Below are positions 29,337-39,824 of a stretch of DNA of 64,000 nt, one piece after another. Origin of the DNA: Lepidostoma basale (taxonomy: Eukaryota > Arthropoda > Insecta > Trichoptera > Lepidostomatidae); assembly GCA_022606425.2 (NCBI GenBank), contig JAHDVF020000742.1, positions 62,001 to 126,000 of the forward strand, written 5' to 3'. Position 1 is the stretch's first letter. The number at the start of each line of letters is the position of its first letter. The position numbers were made by a program, and so were the translations under genes. The notes under the pieces are model-generated. The model did not search any database. It was not told where the DNA came from and was given only the letters and a program-made list of their open reading frames with translations.

Positions 29337-30166
29337 AATTAAATAAAATCAGTTTATTTCATCAATATTCATTACAAAATTAAGGTTTAAGGCATCTATT
29401 GAGAACAAGTAAAATAATATATTGTATATACAATAGTATAATACCAGATGAGAGATATTTCGACATTAGGAAGACAAGATACTCTCCAAAGTCAAGAGTA
29501 TATGCCTTCTGAACGTACTATACGTCGAGACCGCGTTCAGCAGGTTAATTGCTCTTCCACCGGTGTCACCAGAGGCATGTTGGTTCTGGCGGCCGGTAGG
29601 TAAAACAATCTATGCTGTCGCTGTCCGAGATATCTATTGGGGACAAAAAGCCGAACATCCTCCAGCACGACCGAGTTCTCGAAACATTCCCCGAGTAATC
29701 TAAAGAAATGGGTTATGATATGCCAATCTCTTCGAAGCTGCAGAGAATTGGTCCCAAGCATTCCCAAAAGAAATGCCGTGGGATAGAGCCACGTATAGCT
29801 ACCATATTCCCTCATGGAGATACCTCAGATTTTTTTTTCTGAACTCTCTCCAGCATAACGGAATATCTCGCTTCGTGAGGACTCCATATCACAGAATTAC
29901 TTTCGAGTCTGCTCCGAACCAATCAATGTGTTGTATAGAACTCTGAGCACATTGGGATCTCTGAAAACTCTTCCGGTTCTGACGATGGAGCCCAACATCC
30001 TTAGTGCAGTGTCACAAATCCTCTTGATATGTGAACGAAATGTCAGCCTACTCTCATACATGATCCCGAGATCTCTCATCGTAGATACATGTGCCATTTG
30101 CTGTTTGTTCATTGTGTATCTATGATATATCTCTCGTAAAGGATAGCATAACGCATGAGAGATCTA
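29337..30166 (-). mobile_element. LINE-B fragment (B3)
   Basis: The minus strand runs from 'gcgttatgctatc' through MNKQQMAHVSTMRDLGIMYE, RTGRVFRDPNVLRVLYN, MREYGSYTWLYPTAFLLGML and VRLFVPNRYLGQRQHRLFYL, to the 3' UTR and an ATTT-type tail. Two frameshifts split it (29537-29815, 29897-30112). It lacks the polymerase core, having been truncated just after it. Confidence 0.88.
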
Positions 30167-30210
30167 TCCTCTCTGCCTACCCCTGAAATAGGGTGACGGT
30201 TAGTTAGTTA
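30167..30210 (+). mobile_element. LINE-A 3' tip (A13)
   Basis: 'atcctctctgcctacccctg' and 'gacggttagttagttag' are the last ~45 bp of LINE-A, abutting the truncated 5' side of LINE-B copy B3. Confidence 0.75.
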
Positions 30211-30800
30211 GGCGTAATGCTGTATGCACAACCAAGAATTTCATTACACCGACGTAGTTAAAATTCCCCCTAAGGCGTACTGAATTGGTTAGCTTTAACT
30301 CTAATGACAAATTTAATTTAGTACCGGGAAATCGACCCAAATACAATGTATGCAAATTATTCTTCGTTGTGCATTGCGAAATCACAATAAGACTAGTAAT
30401 AATGCTACTATTATCCGAATACAATTCTAATTACAACAATGTCATAGATAAACGGGACATTATCTTAGTTTATGCATCGAAAAAATATATGTTATAGATA
30501 CTCGTATACTACTTATTATGTTATAGATATACGTATCTGTAATATGGTGTACAGTGCACACATCAGATACAATTACTAGAATTCGTATTTTTTAATATTT
30601 CAAGGAAAAGCATTATCGTGAAAAGGTTATTATATGGAAATGAAATTACTAGGAAATGAAAATAAAGTTGTCAAAAATATGCATTTTACTGGAAAATAAA
30701 AATACATGTGAAACATTCATTATTTTAAAACTAAAATCTAATCCTCGAAATAGATAAAAAAATATATATTTTAGGTAAATTTTTCAACGGTTGGGAGGGA
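30211..30800. other. No recognised feature
   Basis: Frames of about 70 codons on both strands (30200-30497) are shadows of each other and have no motif. AT-rich. Confidence 0.3.
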
Positions 30801-30817
30801 GCATTTGGCAGGCAGGT

Positions 30818-31066
30818 GAATGAAATGGACGAAAAAAGAATGATAAAGAAAGTATACTCTAACGACACTTATGTATGGAAGCGAAGCATGGAACTGGATG
30901 AAATAAGGATGAAAGAATAATCAATGCAGCAGTAATGAGATCTCTTAGACGAATGTGTGGATATTCTGTGTATTATAGAGTGTCGAATGAAAATATAAAT
31001 TGTGAATGCGGTGCGAATGGATGGTGTTATGAACAAAATAATGAAAGGATCATTGGATCACTGAAC
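30818..31066 (+). mobile_element. LINE-A rearranged fragment (A14)
   Basis: Begins with a downstream segment ('tgaaatggacgaaaaaagaa', EMDEKRMIKKVYSND), then jumps back to the upstream 'cttatgtatggaagcgaagc' and continues to 'aataatgaaaggatcattgg'. The order is inverted relative to the LINE, so two pieces are joined at about 30867. Confidence 0.65.
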
Positions 31067-31184
31067 ATAATAAGAAAAATGTCCTGCTGAAGAACAGAAA
31101 ATAATTATCTTGAGTCAGTGACCAAGAAGCAAGGAATGCGTTCTGTTAAAAAATTGATTTATGTAATTAGACGATTTTCTACTT

Positions 31185-31288
31185 ACTTCTAGTGTAATGT
31201 TGATTTCTCTGTTATCGTATAAACGATTTTTAGTTTACTTCTAGTGTAATGTTGATTTCTCTGTTATCGTATAAACGATTTTTAGTTA
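31185..31288 (+). repeat. 52-bp tandem duplication
   Basis: 'acttctagtgtaatgttgat ... cgatttttagttt' occurs at 31185-31236 and again at 31237-31288 without a visible mismatch over most of its length. Recent local duplication, non-coding. Confidence 0.9.
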
Positions 31289-31764
31289 AAATCGTTAATC
31301 TGCTCAGAAAATTTATTAGTGATTTTTTTTAAATCACTGTTCTATGGAAATTGTCAATTAAAATAATCAAAATGTATGATGTTTCCGTCTGGTATTTTGT
31401 AATGTGGACAGACAATTTTTAGTTTTGTATTGATAATGAATGCCTGATATGTTAACTAAATAAGAAAAAAAATGTTTGATTATGACCTTCTTTTATAATT
31501 AATATTTTAAACACCTGATCTCTCTGTTTTGAGAAAAAATTATGGACCTGGGCTGGAGGATGGGACTTACAGAATTAGAAAAAACCTTGAAAAGTAATTT
31601 AATAAGGATTTTGAAAATTTGGTTTGGTTCATATGGAGCTCCCGTAAATTTGGAGATATTTCGTGTATAAGTGAATTGTTTTGGTCAATTTGAGTATTGC
31701 CGCTCTTTATGATAGTTATTTGTGACAAAAAATACGTTTTCACTGTTTTGGTGTTAAAATTATA
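31289..31764. other. No recognised feature
   Basis: The minus frame 31567-31851 overlaps the element below and has no motif. Confidence 0.3.
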
Positions 31765-32279
31765 TAAGTTTTTTCGTTTATAAAAATAATTTTGACAGGT
31801 GTAAATTAAATTTTTCATTTGTTCCAATGACAATTTGAATAAATTCTTCAATAATATTTTAAAGTTCTTGCTGGTGTTGGATTGTTTTAAGTGTCTAATT
31901 ACAGTAAATTAAAAAAAAAAAAACAGTGGATAACGTGGAATAAAAATTAAATAAACACACATGTCCGGATCGTCCAGCTGATGACAAGTGCACCATCTAA
32001 AATAACAATATGTGTTAAATATTTTTCTTTGTTATTTTATTTTATATCATTGTATTTCAGATAATTTGTTTTAGATTTATTATGTAGACGTTGAACGATC
32101 GAAGTGTGCGCGGGAGATGCCTATTGGTGGCGATGAGGTTCGCAACCCATCACACCGCGTCTCGCGCGATGGCGAAAAGAGAAGGATGGAGTGCCGCATC
32201 GATTAAAGTGTGGCGTTCCATTCTTTCTGCCTACCCTTTCGGGGAGACGGCGTGATGGTTAGTTAGTTAGTTAGTTTAA
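31765..32279 (+). mobile_element. LINE-A-tailed non-autonomous element, copy 2
   Basis: A ~430-bp body shared with 6.29-6.68 kb (e.g. 'attaaatttttcatttgttc', 'aaagttcttgctggtgttgg', 'gcgcgggagatgcctattgg') joins the last ~65 bp of LINE-A: 'tccattctttctgcctaccc', the hairpin 'ccctttcgggg', GGCGTGATG and (GTTA)4. There is no open frame. 'ggttcgcaaccc' (32140-32151) resembles a pol III B box, but I see no properly spaced A box. Confidence 0.75.
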
Positions 32280-32282
32280 CTT

Positions 32283-32552
32283 GAAGTACTGATTAATCAG
32301 GAAACAGTAGTGAGATTATGTAAGTCTCAACGTCTACGGTGGGCTAGCCATATGGAAAGAATGCCAGAGGGTAGAACACCGCAAATTGTATCGGAGGAAA
32401 TATGGGCGGATTACGTGGAAGAAGATTGGGAGAAAATGGAAGGAGCTGGGGAAAGGAGAGAGATGGCCAGAGACAGAAGTCAGTGGAGGACCGTTGTGGA
32501 GGAGGCCAAGTCCCACACCGGGATGTAGCGCCTAGAAATGAATGAATGATCT
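32283..32552 (+). mobile_element. RTE-like LINE fragment with (TGAA)n tail (C17)
   Basis: The frame 32310-32528 reads RLCKSQRLRWASHMERMPEG, RTPQIV, then RREMARDRSQWRTVVEEAKS, stop, 'gaaatgaatgaatga'. This is the 'LRW.GH..RM..GR.P' C-terminal module of another LINE. It abuts the GTTA tail of the preceding element. Confidence 0.7.
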
Positions 32553-32554
32553 CT

Positions 32555-33064
32555 CAGTATATTTTTTTGAAATGTAATATAATATCAATTCATTTTGTAT
32601 CATTAACATACAATAAAAAGTGTTTTTAATCAATGAATGTTAAAAATGTTCAAACATTACAATGTGTCCGCTTAAATAATGGATTTTATAATAAAACAAA
32701 TTCAACGAAATTAATTCGATTCAGCCATTTATGCTTGTTTCTTATTTGCATTGATTTTTATTTTTCCATTCAAAGCATTAATACATTTTTATTTTTCTAT
32801 TCAAAGCATTTATTTCATTCACAGTGACACACTTCATTCATTTCATCAAACCCTTTTATTTCATTCTTACATTAAGCTTTCAATCTATTGTTCATAAATC
32901 ATCACAAGAATATTCAACGGTCTACGTATCGATTCAACTAACTCAGTGTTTTACATTCATAAACGATTACCTGAATATAAAATTCATTATGCATACAATA
33001 ATTGAATTCATGGAATAAATGTCAACCAAGCATATCCATCCATTTCGATATCACTTAACATTCT
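32555..33064. other. No gene; AT-rich
   Basis: A degenerate internal duplication near 32755-32815 ('tttttatttttc.attcaaagcatt'). Short frames unsupported. Confidence 0.35.
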
Positions 33065-33065
33065 T

Positions 33066-33140
33066 CCGAATCACTGGTTCCCAAACTTTTTTGGGCCACC
33101 GCTCCCTTTGCAAGCCAAAAATTGGGTAATTCCTTCCCCT
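33066..33140 (+). mobile_element. hAT-like terminal fragment
   Basis: 'cactggttcccaaacttttt' followed by 'gggccaccgctccc' resembles hAT ends. The inverted counterpart 'gtttgggaaccactg' is at 53.23 kb. Confidence 0.4.
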
Positions 33141-33144
33141 CCAT

Positions 33145-33290
33145 TATAACTTTTCACCATTGGGGGTTTTCCGTTTTCATGTCGGTTCAAATTTTCTATG
33201 TACGAGTATATATTTATAACTTTTCACCATTGGGGGTTTTCCGTTTTCATGTCGGTTCAAATTTTCTATGTACGAGTATATATTTATGTA
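33145..33290 (+). repeat. 70-bp tandem duplication
   Basis: 'tataacttttcaccattggg ... gtacgagtatatattta' at 33145-33214 is repeated at 33215-33284 with no visible difference. 70 is not a multiple of three, so the frame spanning it is chance. Confidence 0.92.
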
Positions 33291-33299
33291 TTTTATATG

Positions 33300-33774
33300 T
33301 ATTTTATAAAGATCATTGACCGAACTATAAATTAACTAATGATGCATTTCTGCTAAAGCCGGAATTATTGAACAAGTAGTAGCCAATGTATGCTTCATCT
33401 GTAAGCTTTTAAAAATTAGATAATTGATGTAAATTTCTCAATTGACATAAAAATTGACACTTTCTGTTTGACAAATGAAATTATTTAAAAAAAAAAAAGT
33501 CTTGTAAGATGGGCACAACACGAAATCAAATTGAAATAGCCATGATTATTTATTAACAGAATCACGTAAATAATTCACTGAAATATTATATACAATTCAA
33601 GGAAATATTATATACTTTTTTTTGTTATTCCTTATGTTTGGACAACATCTTCGTTTTCTAGCCAGGACTTTCTTCTTTTCCCGACACCTCGTTTTCCGTT
33701 AATTATACCTTGGATAATCAGTTGCAACACTGTATTTATCGTTTCTCATAATGCGCCAGAAGTATTCCAGTTTC
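33300..33774. other. No recognised feature
   Basis: AT-rich, no motif-bearing frame. Confidence 0.3.
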
Positions 33775-34190
33775 CATACGACTTGGACTTGGATCTTCTG
33801 GCTTACAGAGGTTCAGCTCTAATGGCTATTCCTCTTACGTATGTAGGAAACATTGTTGGAATGTGATTTGGTAGTTCTTTTATGATGGGGCTAAATGTAT
33901 GGCCCGGAGTGTCCCTCCGAAAGAGGGCGAGAGGGGATTAAAGGTTTATGATAAAGTCTTACATTATTGTCAAGGAATGGAAGATCCGTTAGGGTTGGGA
34001 TTGTATTTATAAAAAAAGTCTGTTCCCGAGGGAAAGATAAGAGGAGCAGTGCCAGTGTTAGGTTTCATCGACTCCTAGATCTCCTGAACGCCCATTAAAT
34101 ACTTTTAAACCAACTATCGCCCCCTAGAAGAAGGGACGTTACAGCCAACTTTGGGGACCTATGCTCAGAATCGTATGAATATACGAAAAA
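33775..34190 (+). repeat. Module F copy with downstream GC-rich part
   Basis: 'cttggatcttctggcttaca', 'tggctattcctcttacg', 'gaaacattgttgga', 'ggcccggagtgtccctccga' match 37.28-37.43 (minus) and 55.41-55.49 kb (minus) and the interior of MITE-T. From 34005 the sequence is more GC-rich and reads FHRLLDLLNAH in one frame, of unknown meaning. Confidence 0.6.
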
Positions 34191-34718
34191 ATAATACATG
34201 ATATTTAAAACTTCGACCTCCATTTTATTCGGAACAATCGATTCGTTATGCGAACTCTTGGGTCCGGCACAAATAAAAGAGAAAGAAAAATATATAATAC
34301 GTAGTTTGACAAGCCGGAGTAATGGTCATATAAAGGAGAAAACTTTAATAAAATACCGAGAATTTCCCGAAATAAATGTAGTCGAAGGCAGTAAAGTCCA
34401 CAGAAACAAAAATATTACTCACATAATTTCGTTAGTAAAGAAATTCAATAAACCGTAAGCGAGGTTATTTTAGTAAAGGGTTAAAGCAAGCAAATAAAAA
34501 GTTTAATTCATTACGTTACGTATTTATTGCCTGAATTTATAAGTAAACTCATTTAGTTTCTTAATGTTACTTGAGCACGTGAAAAACAAAAGATCGTTTA
34601 GAAAGAAAAAAATAGAAGTATTCTGATTTAATTTAACTACATTTTATCAAATTTACTAGTTTGATAACTGGTAAGTTAAAAAAAGGGAAAATATTGCTTG
34701 TGTTATAATATAAAACAC
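34191..34718. other. Unassigned; 86-codon frame of unknown status
   Basis: The plus frame 34198-34458 is Lys/Ile-rich with no known motif. No splice or homology evidence supports it as an exon. Confidence 0.25.
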
Positions 34719-34875
34719 TTTTATTGTTTCTTTAACAATGATGTAATATTCCATATTAAATAATTAATACGAATAATTAAAACGATAAATGTCTTAGGCA
34801 AGCGAAACTCGTCATTCCCATAAATTAAAACAGAACTTCTAGAGAAAATAGGTTTTCATTCGTATTAATAATGAA
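34719..34875 (+). mobile_element. Module E fragment (E3)
   Basis: 'tttaacaatgatgtaatatt', 'cttaggcaagcgaaactcgt' and 'ttttcattcgtattaataat' match the 7.95-8.56 kb module with the middle deleted. The core reads GCGAAACUCGUC. Confidence 0.55.
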
Positions 34876-34879
34876 AAGG

Positions 34880-35265
34880 ATGTTACGAAAATGTCGCTCA
34901 ATCATCGGCTGTTCCTCGTATCAGAGGAAGACTGTCTGTCATGGTTGTAAGTCCTCGCGTGGTTAAAGAGTTTAATCCTGGATCCATACACTCTGGGAGC
35001 TGCCACCGTCTCCCGGTGGACCCCCGTTTTGTCTCCTTCTCCTCTCTACGGCGCTGTGCTTCAAAGATTTTGGTGCCTTCATGTAATGTTATTCTCCACC
35101 CGGGTCAGTCTTTTGCAGTATTTTCCCAGCATTCACTATTACACCTTAAGAGGTTCGTTTTTAGGGAGTCTTTGAAGCGTATCCTCTGACCTTCGTACGA
35201 ACTTTTCTCTTGGGTCAGTTGGTAGAACAGTATTTTCCTTGGGAGTCTAGTCTTAGGCATTCTTA
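34880..35265 (-). mobile_element. RTE-like LINE C-terminal fragment (C7)
   Basis: The minus strand reads RMPKTRLPRKILFYQLTQE, YEGQRIRFKDSLKTNLLRCN, AKDRPRWRITLHEGTKIFEA, then RRREEKE. This is the common 'R(M)P.TRLPK..LYGEL..G.R..GGQ..RFKD.LK..L' module at the end of many animal LINE polyproteins. Broken by frameshifts. Confidence 0.75.
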
Positions 35266-35525
35266 TGACATGAAAGATCTCACATCTGGGTCATATACTG
35301 CGTGGGGAAAAGTACCACCTTCTTCAACTGATATTGGAGGGGAAAATTGAGGGACACTGAGAGCCCGGAAGGAGACAAATGTCCTGGCTGCGAAACGTGA
35401 GGGAGTGGACCGGCATCCGAAGTGTGGAGGAGCTGTTCAAAGCGTCGCAGGACAGGGACAGGTTCGCCGAGGTGATCGCCAACGTTGGGGGGACCCGACA
35501 GGGCACTTGAAGAAGAATAATATGA
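35266..35525 (+). mobile_element. LINE-C 3' end (C6)
   Basis: 'gatctcacatctgggtcata', 'ggagacaaatgtcctggctg', 'ccaacgttggggggaccc' then 'cacttgaagaagaa' are colinear with 44.55-44.8 kb. It encodes ..SHLGHILRG..., RNVREW..I..., RFAEVIANVGGT.QGT, stop. Joined to C7 in opposite orientation. Confidence 0.8.
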
Positions 35526-36148
35526 TCAGCCCAGCGCAGTTGGCTCTGAATTACAGTAGCCCCGACACTAGTCACAGTAACCTCGGCAAGTATGCTGTCA
35601 TTTGTCCGTTGGTTTTGGTATTTCACATTAAGGATCCTATATATACAATATATTATACATATACACGAGTATACACACATACTCGTATACTCGTGTAGTA
35701 AATGCCTCGAAGTATTTTTCAGAGTAATGGAAAACCTTTGTAATACGAAAGCAAGCGCGGTATCCAGTATTGGAGTTATCGCAGACCGAGCGGATTTATA
35801 CCTTTCACAGCTTCACGATTCCGGCGACTGGATCGAGATTTCATTCCGAGAAACGGAGACAACTTCCGCATCGCCTGGCATTCAAATTGGCAATATCTCT
35901 CGCCAGCGCCAGTCAGCGGGGGTCAACGGGGGTATCCATAAATCCGTATGATATCGCAATCATTACGTGATGCACACACATGCATGTATTACTGCACTTA
36001 ATATACATGAATAATCTCTCTTGTGCACTGCGAAAGAAATCGAGATCTTTTTGGAGTTTAATCCTCTTAAGAATCGATTTTCATATATAGCCCGCGATAC
36101 ACAAATTAGATGGGAAACTAATTCGAGTGTTAACAAAAAGTGAAACGT
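35526..36148. other. Unassigned; less AT-rich patch at 35725-35950
   Basis: A (TATACACGAG)-type simple repeat covers 35640-35697. 35725-35950 is balanced in composition and shared with nothing else here; two overlapping frames cross it with no known motif. It may be single-copy DNA. Confidence 0.3.
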
Positions 36149-36150
36149 TA

Positions 36151-36438
36151 AAGCCGTGCCACACTGTTTTGAACAAGCTCTCCACATCGGTCTCCACCGG
36201 CGGCGGCGGTTTAAAACTGTGTAGACACTTGTTTGAAACCAAAATTCGTTTGACCTTCAACAAACTTTGGGGACGGATGCGCATAGTATGCGTGTGGATC
36301 CACCGTTTAAACACGCATTACATATGTGGAGAGTTTGTTTACAACAGTATGTGGACGCTACACCAACCGTGGGCTCCACAGCTCTCCACCAAGGTCACCC
36401 CTGTGGAGAGCTTGTTTCAAACAGTGTGGCATGGCCTT
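36151..36438 (+). mobile_element. MITE-G copy 2
   Basis: 288 bp, flanked by TA (36149-36150, 36439-36440). Inverted ends 'aagccgtgccacactgtttt' and 'aacagtgtggcatggcctt'. A 'ggcggcggcgg' expansion (36199-36209) distinguishes it from copy 1. Confidence 0.9.
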
Positions 36439-36559
36439 TATGTTGCATGAACGCATGTTTATACGTATACATACTGTAAAGTGTATACGTATGTCTATAA
36501 TATATAGTATAAGTAATATCAGTATTCAATATACGTATACAAATATCAAACGTCAATTT

Positions 36560-37180
36560 GTGGAGTTGGAAAAATGGAGAAAGATATCGGAAGAAGGGTT
36601 GGAGCTGGAAACAAAATAAATGGTGCACTCAAAGTCATTGCCGCAAATAGAAATATATCGACTGAAGCAAAGATGGCAGTGCACAATGGAGTTCTAGTGC
36701 CGACCCTTATGTGTGGAAGTGAAGCTTGGAGTTGGCAGAAGAAGGATGAAAGAGGATAAATGCCGTAGAAATGAGGTCACTAAGAAGGATGTGCGGAAAA
36801 ACAATGTATGATAGAATATCTAATGATGAAGTAAGAAAGGAATGTAAAGCGGATGAATGCGTGATAAATAAAGTCAAGGGGTCAAAGGGTCACTAAGATG
36901 GTTTGGACATATGGAATGAATGGTGAGGGAAGAATAGTTAAAAAGATACAAGTAGTGTGAATGGAAAATAAGTCGAGGGAAGCCAAAGAAGACATGGCAT
37001 GACCAAATTAATCAATTACTGAAAGGCGGCCATGTTCGAAGTAGGAACAATCGACGAGCGTACATGTCACGATGTGTGCGAGAGAAGAGGTGCGAGAGTT
37101 ATGCCAGGATAGAACAATGTGGCGATCTATCCTCTCTGCCTACCCCTCCGGGAAACGGCGTGATGGTTAGTTAGTTAGAA
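36560..37180 (+). mobile_element. LINE-A long 3' fragment (A15)
   Basis: Begins with MEKDIGRRVGAGNKINGALK (36574), then TEAKMAVHNGVLVPTLMCGS and EAWSWQKKDE. Frameshifts near 36755 and 36885 break the frame, and the order continues to GRPRKTWHDQINQLL-like sequence, 'tacccctccgggaaacggcg' and GTTAGTTAGTTAG (37166-37178). About 620 bp, same 5' extent as A9. Confidence 0.85.
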
Positions 37181-37274
37181 ATTATATAGAAAAATGTACT
37201 CGGTAAATGATCAATAAATAAATAAATAAAAATAAACTTTAGTTAACAGTATTTTTTTTCTTGGATAAATAACA

Positions 37275-37440
37275 AATGATCTAAAACTAAGCCCTCTTTC
37301 GGAGGAGCACTCCGGGCCACACATTTAGCCCTCGCATAAAACAACCATCAAATTTCCGACAATGTGTCCTACAGACGTAAGAGGAATAGCCATTAGAGCT
37401 GAACCTCTGTAAGCCAGAAGATCCAAGTCCAGCTCACTTA
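37275..37440 (-). repeat. Module F copy 2
   Basis: Reverse complement of 33.78-33.95 kb: 'ccctctttcggaggagcact', 'gacgtaagaggaatagccat', 'tgtaagccagaagatccaag'. Confidence 0.7.
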
Positions 37441-37584
37441 TTTTACACGGCTTAAATCCGCGCTGTGACAGCGGATTGCCTGCGTGGCGTTGGACCGTCC
37501 TTTAGAGTATTAACTTGGGGTAAACAAACATTAATTTTAATAGTTTGCACTAGAAAACTCATGGTTTTGAATTACAAGTAACCT

Positions 37585-37604
37585 TAAGGTTAGGTTAGGT
37601 TAGA
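37585..37604 (+). repeat. Short interstitial TTAGG run
   Basis: Two full TTAGG units plus a partial third. This is the arthropod telomere motif, but three units are easily chance or repair-derived. Confidence 0.5.
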
Positions 37605-37689
37605 TAAGATTAGGCGTATGATTTAACTTAAGTGCAAACTAAGTGACATCATTTTTTCATAAGTAAAATATATGTTCAATGTTGAAATA

Positions 37690-37830
37690 TACTATATATT
37701 TACTGTTTTTTGTACAATTATGTAAAACTATGATACATATTAACTGATTAATACAAATGAAAACGTGTTGGAATGACATGTTTCACCTTGCCAAGACATT
37801 ATCATTATCAAATGCTATTAATTATTAATA
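37690..37830 (-). mobile_element. Module E fragment (E4)
   Basis: 'ttgtacaattatgtaaaact', 'ggaatgacatgtttcacctt', 'gccaagacattatca' fit the minus-oriented arm. The core GGUGAAACAUGUC is kept; the 5' half is degenerate. Confidence 0.5.
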
Positions 37831-38084
37831 TTTAACATATCAACAAATTAAAAAATATATATTTTATAATCAGAGAAATGCATATTTCCTAAAAAATTAA
37901 TTGTTTCATAATATGATTAAAAAGTGTGAAATACTCGTATATACAATCCTTTTTTAAAATATATAAACTTAAGAAAGCCTTTACGGTGTCAAGACGAATA
38001 AAATCCAGTGTAAAAAGTTCATATATACTCGTAAATGGTTAATTTTAACTGACCCTTTTTTGAGTATGAAAGTAAAAGAGTATT

Positions 38085-38840
38085 TTTTGTGTTTTGAACA
38101 ATAAAACTCCCTATTCAATAATTAAAACGAATTAAAATGTACGTTTTCTAGAAGCTTAATTATATTTTATAGGAATGACATGTTTCGCCTTGCCTACATT
38201 TTCAAATATTTGCACAGTGCCTTCTTCTTCTTCTTCAGCCTATTCCCGCCCACTCCTGACCAAGGGCTTCCTCCATTTGCATCCACGTCACTCTGTCTTG
38301 TGCATACTGCATCCAGGTTATTCCAACATGTCTGTTCAGGTCATTATTCCACCGAAGTTGCGGTCGCCATGCATTTCTCTTTGCCGTCCACGGTCTCCAA
38401 GTCAGCAGTCTTCTTGTCCATTTTTCGTCCGAGGCTACGTGACCTGCTCATTGCCACTTTAGAGTCGCTACCCGGTGGATAAAGTCAGTGATATTTGTTT
38501 TTTTTTCTCTCACCATATCGTTTTTGACTCTGTCTCTTCTTTTTCTTCTTCTTCTTCCTCAGCCTATTCCCGTCCACTCCTGGACAAAGGCCTCTTCCAT
38601 TTGCTTCCATGTCATTCTGTCCTGTGCAGACTGCATCCAGGTTATTCCGACGTGTCTGTTCAGATCATCCTTCCACCGTAGTCGCGGTAGTCTCTTAGGC
38701 TTATTCCTAACATGGCTCTTTGGTTCACTCGTAGTTTCTCGGCACTTTGCATTGTGCCTTACCAAAGTGAAACATGTCATTTCTATAAAATTATTGAAAC
38801 TTATAGAAAACAGACGTTTTCATTGGTTATTAAAGTAAAA
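38085..38840. mobile_element. Module E inverted pair (E5/E6) split by LINE-C
   Basis: The left arm 38085-38220 ('ttgaacaataaaactcccta', 'ggaatgacatgtttcgcctt') and right arm 38757-38835 ('cttaccaaagtgaaacatgt', 'gacgttttcattggttatta') face each other as in E1. LINE-C fragments lie between, bounded by similar but not identical 'ttgca...tgcctt' pieces. Confidence 0.55.
38221..38757 (-). mobile_element. Two tandem LINE-C C-terminal fragments (C9)
   Basis: The minus strand of 38540-38757 reads KRLPRLRWKDDLNRHVGITW, MQSAQDRMTWKQMEEAFVQE, WTGIG, stop, then (GAA)n. 38221-38478 is a second, more diverged copy with the same end ('cagcctattcccgcccactc'). Two insertions or one duplicated copy; both are RTE-like ends. 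Confidence 0.8.
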
Positions 38841-39204
38841 AAGCATTTTTGAGTGATTTATTACACTAAAGAAATCTGTGTATACCGAATGAATTGTAAA
38901 TTTAGCACAGTAATTTAATTTTATATCGCTTTGTAAACAAAGATCACAATGTCTTTTTAAAAAATCATGGAACAAAGATTTGTACGCACCAATATTTTCG
39001 TGCGAGTCGATAGTACGTAACCGAATCGATATAAAGATACTGTCCCGTTCAAAATGCTTACGTGCATGGTATCGTATGGACAAAATTGTGAAGGTCAGAG
39101 ACTCGGTCTATGACCATGATGTCAAATTATTAAACTCGGTGATGTAATTGCCCAAGCAAATACATGAGCAATATTTTATACTATCATAACGAAATTTCTT
39201 AGTA
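38841..39204. other. No recognised feature
   Basis: The minus frame 38820-39083 has no known motif. Confidence 0.3.
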
Positions 39205-39660
39205 CATAGAATCTTTTTCTTCTACTTCGTGTCCTGTTACACCTCCGTGGTGCATTGGACCTCAAGGAATCTTCTCCACCCGATTATATCGCACGTCTGA
39301 TTCCTAAAATTATTACAGGTGCTATTTTAACCTAGTCCCAAGTGAAGTCTGCCTCCCTTCCTCTTTCCATACTCCAGTGCGCCCTGAGCGATGCAGGCTA
39401 GGTTCCGTCTCAGGGTGTGACCGATCCACAGCCATTTGCGCCTAGCGACTTGTTCTCTGATTGGTCTTTCGCCTGTCATGGCCCAAAGAATGGCGTTTGA
39501 CACTGTTTGGGGCCAAAATGTCTTAAATATTGAGCGAAGGCACCTATTTATACACCTGGAGTTTTCCAATAAAGTCCGTGGTAGATTTCAAAGTCTCCCA
39601 ACCGTACAGCAGTACGCTTTTAATGCTACTGTTAAATCAACTTATTGAACGCTAAGGCAT
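39205..39660 (-). mobile_element. LINE C-terminal fragment, separate lineage (C8)
   Basis: The minus strand reads VLLYGWETLKSTTDFIGKLQ, then INRCLRSIFKTFWPQTVSNA and RKWLWIGHTLRR, EYGKRKGGR, after which a frameshift gives WRRFLEVQCT. This is the LINE module 'LLYG.ETW....L..F.NRCLR.I....W....N..LW..T...P...QI..RKW.WIGHTLR'. The 3' end carries 'acgaagtagaagaaaaa'. Confidence 0.75.
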
Positions 39661-39693
39661 TAACACTGTGGAATTCCATAGTAGTATACTTTG

Positions 39694-39724
39694 GACATGT
39701 TTCGGAGGATACCTCCATCTTGTG
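39694..39724 (-). ncRNA. Hammerhead-like core, one core change
   Basis: The minus strand reads CACAAGA (for CUGAAGA), stem II GGAGGUAUCCUCC, GAAAC, AUGUC. Good stem II and GUC triplet; two differences in the first core segment. Confidence 0.45.
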
Positions 39725-39824
39725 GTTGGGAGTCTTGGACTATGCAAGAATCGGAGGGATCTAAAATGGATGCTTTCCAGATGTGATGCTGGCTACGAAA
39801 TGAATGAAAATGTACATTATTTTT

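Noticed and set aside
34198..34458. 86-codon frame as an exon
   Set aside because: Low-complexity Lys/Ile-rich composition, no recognisable domain or splice context.
37585..37604. Telomere-proximal position or telomere fusion
   Set aside because: Only about three TTAGG units; not enough to support it.
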